In this document: one piece after another, positions 6,857-10,205 of the stretch
Layout: the number at the start of each line of letters is the position of its first letter
How positions within the stretch are numbered: position 1 is the stretch's first letter
NCBI GenBank assembly: GCA_035302865.1
Contig: DATGSF010000011.1
Location: forward strand, 1 to 10,205
Source of the DNA: DATGSF01 sp035302865
Lineage (GTDB): Bacteria > Bacteroidota > Bacteroidia > Chitinophagales > Chitinophagaceae
Length of the DNA stretch: 10,205 bases
Direction of reading: 5' to 3'
Translations under genes and position numbers: made by a program
Notes under the pieces: model-generated
The model's database searches: none
Seen by the model: only the letters and a program-made list of their open reading frames with translations
Told to the model about the DNA's origin: nothing

Positions 6857-8025
6857 ATAGATTTTCTTCTTTTCTTTTCCTGATCTAATAAGTCAAACTC
6901 CCTTCCCGTCTGATCTGAAACACTTGAATTCTCTTCAGCTCTACGTAATAAATAAGGGATTACATCCTTAACAGGTCCATAAGGTAAATATTTACCCGCT
7001 TGATAACCTGCAGCAGCTAGGTTAAATGTAATATTATCAGACATTCCATACAATTGTGAAAAATATACATGTTTATGAGTAGCTGGAATTCCTTTTTCTT
7101 CCATTATTCTGGTAGCTTTCAAACAACTTTCTTCATTGTGTGTTCCAATAAAAGAAGCTATTTCATCAATATGTTCAAGAGCATATTTCAAAGCTTGATT
7201 AAATTCTTTATCTGTATCAGCTTTTGTTGCATTAATTGGCGAAGGATAACCTTTTTCTAAAGCTCTTTGTCTTTCCAATTCCATATACGCTCCTCGTACA
7301 AACTTTGCTCCAAGTATATATCCTTTTTCCTGCGCTTTTTTATGAGATTTTTTTAAAAAAGAAAGACGATCATGACGATACATTTGAAAAGTATTATAAA
7401 CGTATGGATATTCCTTATTATACTTCTCCATGAGCTCATCAGTTATGACATCCAAAGGAATTTGAATCCAAGAATGCTCAGCATCTATTAAAATTCTAAT
7501 ATTATTTTCTTTAGCAACTTTAGCTATTTCATGTAATCGCGATTTAGCTTTTTCCCACTCTGCCTGTTCAGCATTTGTCAATAAATCCCCAGCGTGAAGT
7601 TTTGCCAATAAGTCAAAACGAACAAATCCTGTAACTTTAACGGGCACAAAAGGAATATCCGCATCACTATTTGCAGCAAAACGTATAGCTTTTAGAATTT
7701 CTTCTAAAGTTCGTTGAAAATCATTTTCACTTTCCTTGCCTTCAACACTATAATCTAAAGCCACACCAACATCAAATTTATTAAGATGCAGACTTGTTAA
7801 TCCAGCTTCTTCTAATGTTTCGCCACCACAAAATTGTTTAAAAACAGTAGCTTTTAAAATTCCCGTGAAAGGTAAATGAAATTTAAAAACCCACTCTGCC
7901 ATTTTCATTCCTATCTTAGTCAACCAAGATATACGCATAGCTTTAAATAGCAAATGCGCTTTATTGAGTTCCTTATTCGATTTATATCGAAATGCTAATT
8001 CTGTATTTTCAAACGATAATGCCAT
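6853..8025 (-). CDS. Proline dehydrogenase (FAD-dependent, monofunctional)
   Basis: This enzyme oxidises L-proline to delta-1-pyrroline-5-carboxylate and passes electrons through FAD to the respiratory quinone pool. The 390 residues cover one ProDH (beta/alpha)8 barrel, with no DNA-binding or P5C-dehydrogenase part as in PutA. Family motifs in order are LIDAEHSW (179-186), NTFQMYRHDRL (211-221), GAKFVRGAYMELER (239-252), GTHNEES (294-300), YGMSDNITF (326-334), and the C-terminal barrel motif YLPYGPVKDVIPYLLRRAEEN (346-366), whose two arginines bind the proline carboxylate in characterised ProDHs. The gene starts 17 bases after the trpS stop on the same strand, which suggests co-transcription. 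The partner P5C dehydrogenase is not in the window. The 3' end overlaps the convergent hydrolase stop by 3 bases. I leave the symbol empty because naming differs for stand-alone enzymes (putA, putB, prodh). Confidence 0.94.
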   Translation of the reverse strand: MALSFENTELAFRYKSNKELNKAHLLFKAMRISWLTKIGMKMAEWVFKFHLPFTGILKATVFKQFCGGETLEEAGLTSLHLNKFDVGVALDYSVEGKESENDFQRTLEEILKAIRFAANSDADIPFVPVKVTGFVRFDLLAKLHAGDLLTNAEQAEWEKAKSRLHEIAKVAKENNIRILIDAEHSWIQIPLDVITDELMEKYNKEYPYVYNTFQMYRHDRLSFLKKSHKKAQEKGYILGAKFVRGAYMELERQRALEKGYPSPINATKADTDKEFNQALKYALEHIDEIASFIGTHNEESCLKATRIMEEKGIPATHKHVYFSQLYGMSDNITFNLAAAGYQAGKYLPYGPVKDVIPYLLRRAEENSSVSDQTGREFDLLDQEKKRRKSI

Positions 8026-8042
8026 TATTATATAGCCCTAAT

Positions 8043-9044
8043 TTATTTATAATATAATCCTACTAATCTTTTTGCTTCTTCTATAGTTTTTCTCGCATTT
8101 TCTCTAGCTTGTTCCGCACCTCTTCTTAATATTTGATGTATTTTATCTTCATCTTTTTGTAATTCAGATGCTTTATTTCTAATTGGAGCAATAAAAGCCA
8201 TCATATCTTCTGCTAATTGGTTCTTAAAATCACCGTAGCGAATTGTACAAGCATTATAATCGGCATTGAACTTATGATATACTTCTGGACTTGAAACTAC
8301 TTCCATTAAAGAAAATAGATTTTCAATATAATCCGGTTTTACCATATTTTCTTCGGTGGGTCCTGAATCGGTTTTTGCTCTTTTTATTTTTTTCATTATT
8401 TCCTCATCAGAATCGGAAAGAAATATTGTAGCATTTTGATTTTCACTTTTACTCATTTTTCCATTTCCATCCAAGCTCATAACCCGTACTGTATTTTCAG
8501 AAGATCGATAAGGGTAGGGTTCTGGAAAACACTCTCCATATCTATGGTTAAAACGATTAGCAAAGTTTCTAGCCATTTCCAAATGCTGGTCTTGATCTTT
8601 TCCCACTGGCACTTTAGTAGCCTTATGAATTAAAATATCTGCAGCCATTAGAACAGGATAAGTTAATAATCCAGCATTTACATTTTCAGGATGCTGTCTT
8701 ACTTTATCTTTGAATGTGGGAACTTTTTCCAACTCTCCCTTATATGCGAGCATATTCAATAATAAATACAATTCTGATATTTCAGGCACATCAGACTGTA
8801 CATATAAACATGCTTTTTCGGGATTTATTCCGGATGCAATATTTTCTGCGACTACTTTAAAAACACTTTTTTTCAAATCTTTAGGATCTGGATGTGTTGT
8901 TAAAGAATGCAAATCTGCCACAAAAAAATAACAGTTAAAATCATCTTGCATTTGCTTATAATTATGAATAGCACCGAGATAGTTACCTAAATGCAAGTCA
9001 CCTGTGGAGCGAATTCCGCTTACTACAATTTCTTTCTGTTTCAT
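8043..9044 (-). CDS. trpS: Tryptophanyl-tRNA synthetase
   Basis: TrpRS charges tRNA-Trp with tryptophan in the cytoplasm using ATP. The 333-residue length is typical of the compact bacterial class Ic enzyme. The class I signatures are present: the HIGH equivalent HLGN (18-21) in TGDLHLGNYLGAI, and KMSKS (196-200) in GNGKMSKSENQ. YPVLMAADIL (129-138) carries the aspartate (Asp136) expected to recognise the indole nitrogen, and VGKDQDQHLEMARNFANRFN (147-166) is the conserved Rossmann-fold segment that distinguishes TrpRS from TyrRS. The C-terminal helical anticodon-binding region is complete and ends at YYK. The gene is the first of a likely pair with proline dehydrogenase and faces away from the deacetylase-like gene across 66 bases. 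No T-box or tryptophan-rich leader peptide is visible upstream. Confidence 0.97.
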   Translation of the reverse strand: MKQKEIVVSGIRSTGDLHLGNYLGAIHNYKQMQDDFNCYFFVADLHSLTTHPDPKDLKKSVFKVVAENIASGINPEKACLYVQSDVPEISELYLLLNMLAYKGELEKVPTFKDKVRQHPENVNAGLLTYPVLMAADILIHKATKVPVGKDQDQHLEMARNFANRFNHRYGECFPEPYPYRSSENTVRVMSLDGNGKMSKSENQNATIFLSDSDEEIMKKIKRAKTDSGPTEENMVKPDYIENLFSLMEVVSSPEVYHKFNADYNACTIRYGDFKNQLAEDMMAFIAPIRNKASELQKDEDKIHQILRRGAEQARENARKTIEEAKRLVGLYYK

Positions 9045-9053
9045 AATGCCCGC

Positions 9054-9078
9054 AATTTACGTAAATTTAGTAAATTAC
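9054..9078. promoter_or_regulatory. Palindrome and direct repeat between trpS and the divergent gene
   Basis: Positions 9054-9067 form a perfect 14-base palindrome, AATTTACGTAAATT. Its right half-site GTAAATT (9061-9067) is repeated at 9070-9076, nine bases on, within a second near-perfect dyad GTAA-A-TTAC (9070-9078). The cluster begins 9 bases upstream of the trpS ATG and ends 32 bases before the divergent ATG, where an operator could affect both genes. No regulator is known from the sequence, and AT-rich dyads can occur by chance. Confidence 0.35.
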
Positions 9079-9110
9079 ACTTCAATATATTTTATTTTGA
9101 CCATTATTTT

Positions 9111-10205
9111 ATGCTTTTAATCTATACCGAAAATACCAACAATACGCGATTGTGCTATGTACTAGATTTCATATTGAAAGAAAGTTTAGACTTACATTAT
9201 TTATTAACTAATGATAAAGAACAATTTAAGCAATCAAACAAAATAAAAATATGCTATGCTTCAGAAAATATTGATTCCAAAGCTTTATTTATTAAAAAAC
9301 AAGGACTTTTAGATAAAGATGCAATTATAATCCCAAAAAATTTACAAATTCACAGATGGAAACATAGTACCATTTTATTTTATAACCAACCTGGCAAAGA
9401 AATGCCTTTTGATATTTTCTCTGCTGTCTTTTTTCTCATTAGCAGAATGGAGGAGTATGTATTAAAAACCGCTGTAGATAAACATAACCGCTTTGATTAT
9501 TCCAAAAGCATTGCTGCAAAATATGGATTTTTGGAAGAGCCTATTATTGATATTTGGATTTTACATTTTAAATTCTTGTTAGAAAAAATTGGTGGTAAAG
9601 CAATTCCTCAAAATAAAGCAAAAATTCTTACAACTTTTGATATTGATATCATCAACAAATTTCAATATTTACCAAAATATAAAGTATGCTTTAGGAAGTT
9701 TTACTATCTCCTAAAAGGGCAATCTAAAAAATTAAAACAATTAAAAAACATAAGAAAAAGAAAAGAAATTGATTCTTATGAGGCTATTTGGGAAGAATTA
9801 AACATAAAAAAAGATGAGAAATACTTATGCTTCATATTATTATCAAAAGGCCATAAATTCGATACAAATGTACCACTTTCGAAATTTGATTATTTAACCT
9901 GGATTCGGAAAAATGGAAAATATTTTAATTTTCAAATCCATCCTTCGTATAGAGGACATTATGATTTTAACGCTTGGAAAAAAGAAAAGGATATTTTAGA
10001 GGATTTTGCAGAAAAAACAATACAAAAAAGTAGATTTCATTTTATCAAATATGAAATTCATAAGGATTATAATCACTTAATTAATTTAGGGATTAAGGAG
10101 GACTTCTCTATGGCTTATGGTAATAAAAATGGCTATAGAGCCAGTACAGCTCGCTCTTTTTATTGGTTCGATTTAATAGAGAACAAAAAAACCGAATTGA
10201 AAGTG
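9111..10205 (+). CDS. Polysaccharide-deacetylase-family protein with DUF7033-like N-terminal region (3' end cut by window edge)
   Basis: The plus strand is open from ATG at 9111 to the last base, 365 codons with no stop, so the C-terminus is missing. The sequence follows a family I know mainly from Bacteroidota and that is annotated as polysaccharide deacetylase. An N-terminal region has DIFSAVFFLISRMEEY (101-116) and HNRFDYSKS (125-133). TTFDIDI (174-180) sits where the NodB-type DxD metal motif would be. FQIHPSYRGH (274-283) follows, then SRFHFIKYE (307-315) and GIKEDFSMAYGNKNGYRAS (327-345). There is no signal peptide or membrane segment, so the part seen looks cytoplasmic. The catalytic His-x-x-x-His of classical deacetylases is not evident. 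The substrate is unknown; family members often occur near surface-polysaccharide genes, but only divergent trpS is visible here. The frame is intact and its base composition resembles its neighbours. Confidence 0.82.
   Translation, partial: MLLIYTENTNNTRLCYVLDFILKESLDLHYLLTNDKEQFKQSNKIKICYASENIDSKALFIKKQGLLDKDAIIIPKNLQIHRWKHSTILFYNQPGKEMPFDIFSAVFFLISRMEEYVLKTAVDKHNRFDYSKSIAAKYGFLEEPIIDIWILHFKFLLEKIGGKAIPQNKAKILTTFDIDIINKFQYLPKYKVCFRKFYYLLKGQSKKLKQLKNIRKRKEIDSYEAIWEELNIKKDEKYLCFILLSKGHKFDTNVPLSKFDYLTWIRKNGKYFNFQIHPSYRGHYDFNAWKKEKDILEDFAEKTIQKSRFHFIKYEIHKDYNHLINLGIKEDFSMAYGNKNGYRASTARSFYWFDLIENKKTELKV

Noticed and set aside
7236..7433. A 65-residue plus-strand frame within proline dehydrogenase.
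   Set aside because: It lies wholly inside a gene with strong family motifs on the other strand and shows no recognisable features of its own.
1..10205. Search by eye for tRNAs, CRISPR repeats, insertion-sequence ends, transposases, toxin-antitoxin pairs, phage genes or defence genes.
   Set aside because: None recognised; every long frame is a housekeeping or common-family gene and the gaps are short and simple.

Overview
The window looks like a chromosomal, mostly housekeeping stretch from an AT-rich member of the Bacteroidota; I estimate roughly one third G+C by eye. The phylum call rests on three things. The topoisomerase IV A subunit has the HPHGDASIG form and the formyltransferase has the GKGMYG form that I associate with that phylum. 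The right-hand gene is a polysaccharide-deacetylase-like protein of a kind I know mainly from Bacteroidota. Start codons are preceded by A/T-rich sequence with no Shine-Dalgarno motif. I cannot place it below phylum.

Layout from left to right: (1) 1-199, minus: the N-terminal part of a small membrane-anchored coiled-coil protein running off the left edge, 14 bases behind parC. (2) 214-2790, minus: parC. (3) 2922-3497, minus: purN. (4) 3565-3591: a strong hairpin, probably the rny terminator. (5) 3613-5220, minus: rny (RNase Y), with an inverted-repeat cluster in its leader. (6) 5345-6073, minus: a DUF1275/YoaK-family membrane protein. (7) 6113-6856, plus: an alpha/beta hydrolase, divergent from the membrane protein and overlapping the next gene tail to tail by 3 bases. 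(8) 6853-8025, minus: proline dehydrogenase, 17 bases behind (9) 8043-9044, minus: trpS. (10) 9111-10205, plus: the first 365 codons of a polysaccharide-deacetylase-family protein, divergent from trpS and cut by the right edge. There is no gene-free stretch longer than about 130 bases.

The genes serve separate core processes: chromosome decatenation (ParC), purine synthesis (PurN), mRNA decay (RNase Y), tRNA charging (TrpRS), proline catabolism (ProDH) and probably envelope or polysaccharide work (right-hand gene). Likely transcription units are trpS-proline dehydrogenase, parC-small membrane protein, and mostly single genes otherwise. I see no mobile element, CRISPR array, tRNA, rRNA or defence island, and no coding system that looks undescribed. 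The observations worth a second look are small: alternative pairing in the rny leader, a palindrome between trpS and the deacetylase gene, a tiny hydrophobic reading frame ending at the rny hairpin, unusual quinolone-pocket residues in ParC, and non-canonical metal-site motifs in the deacetylase.
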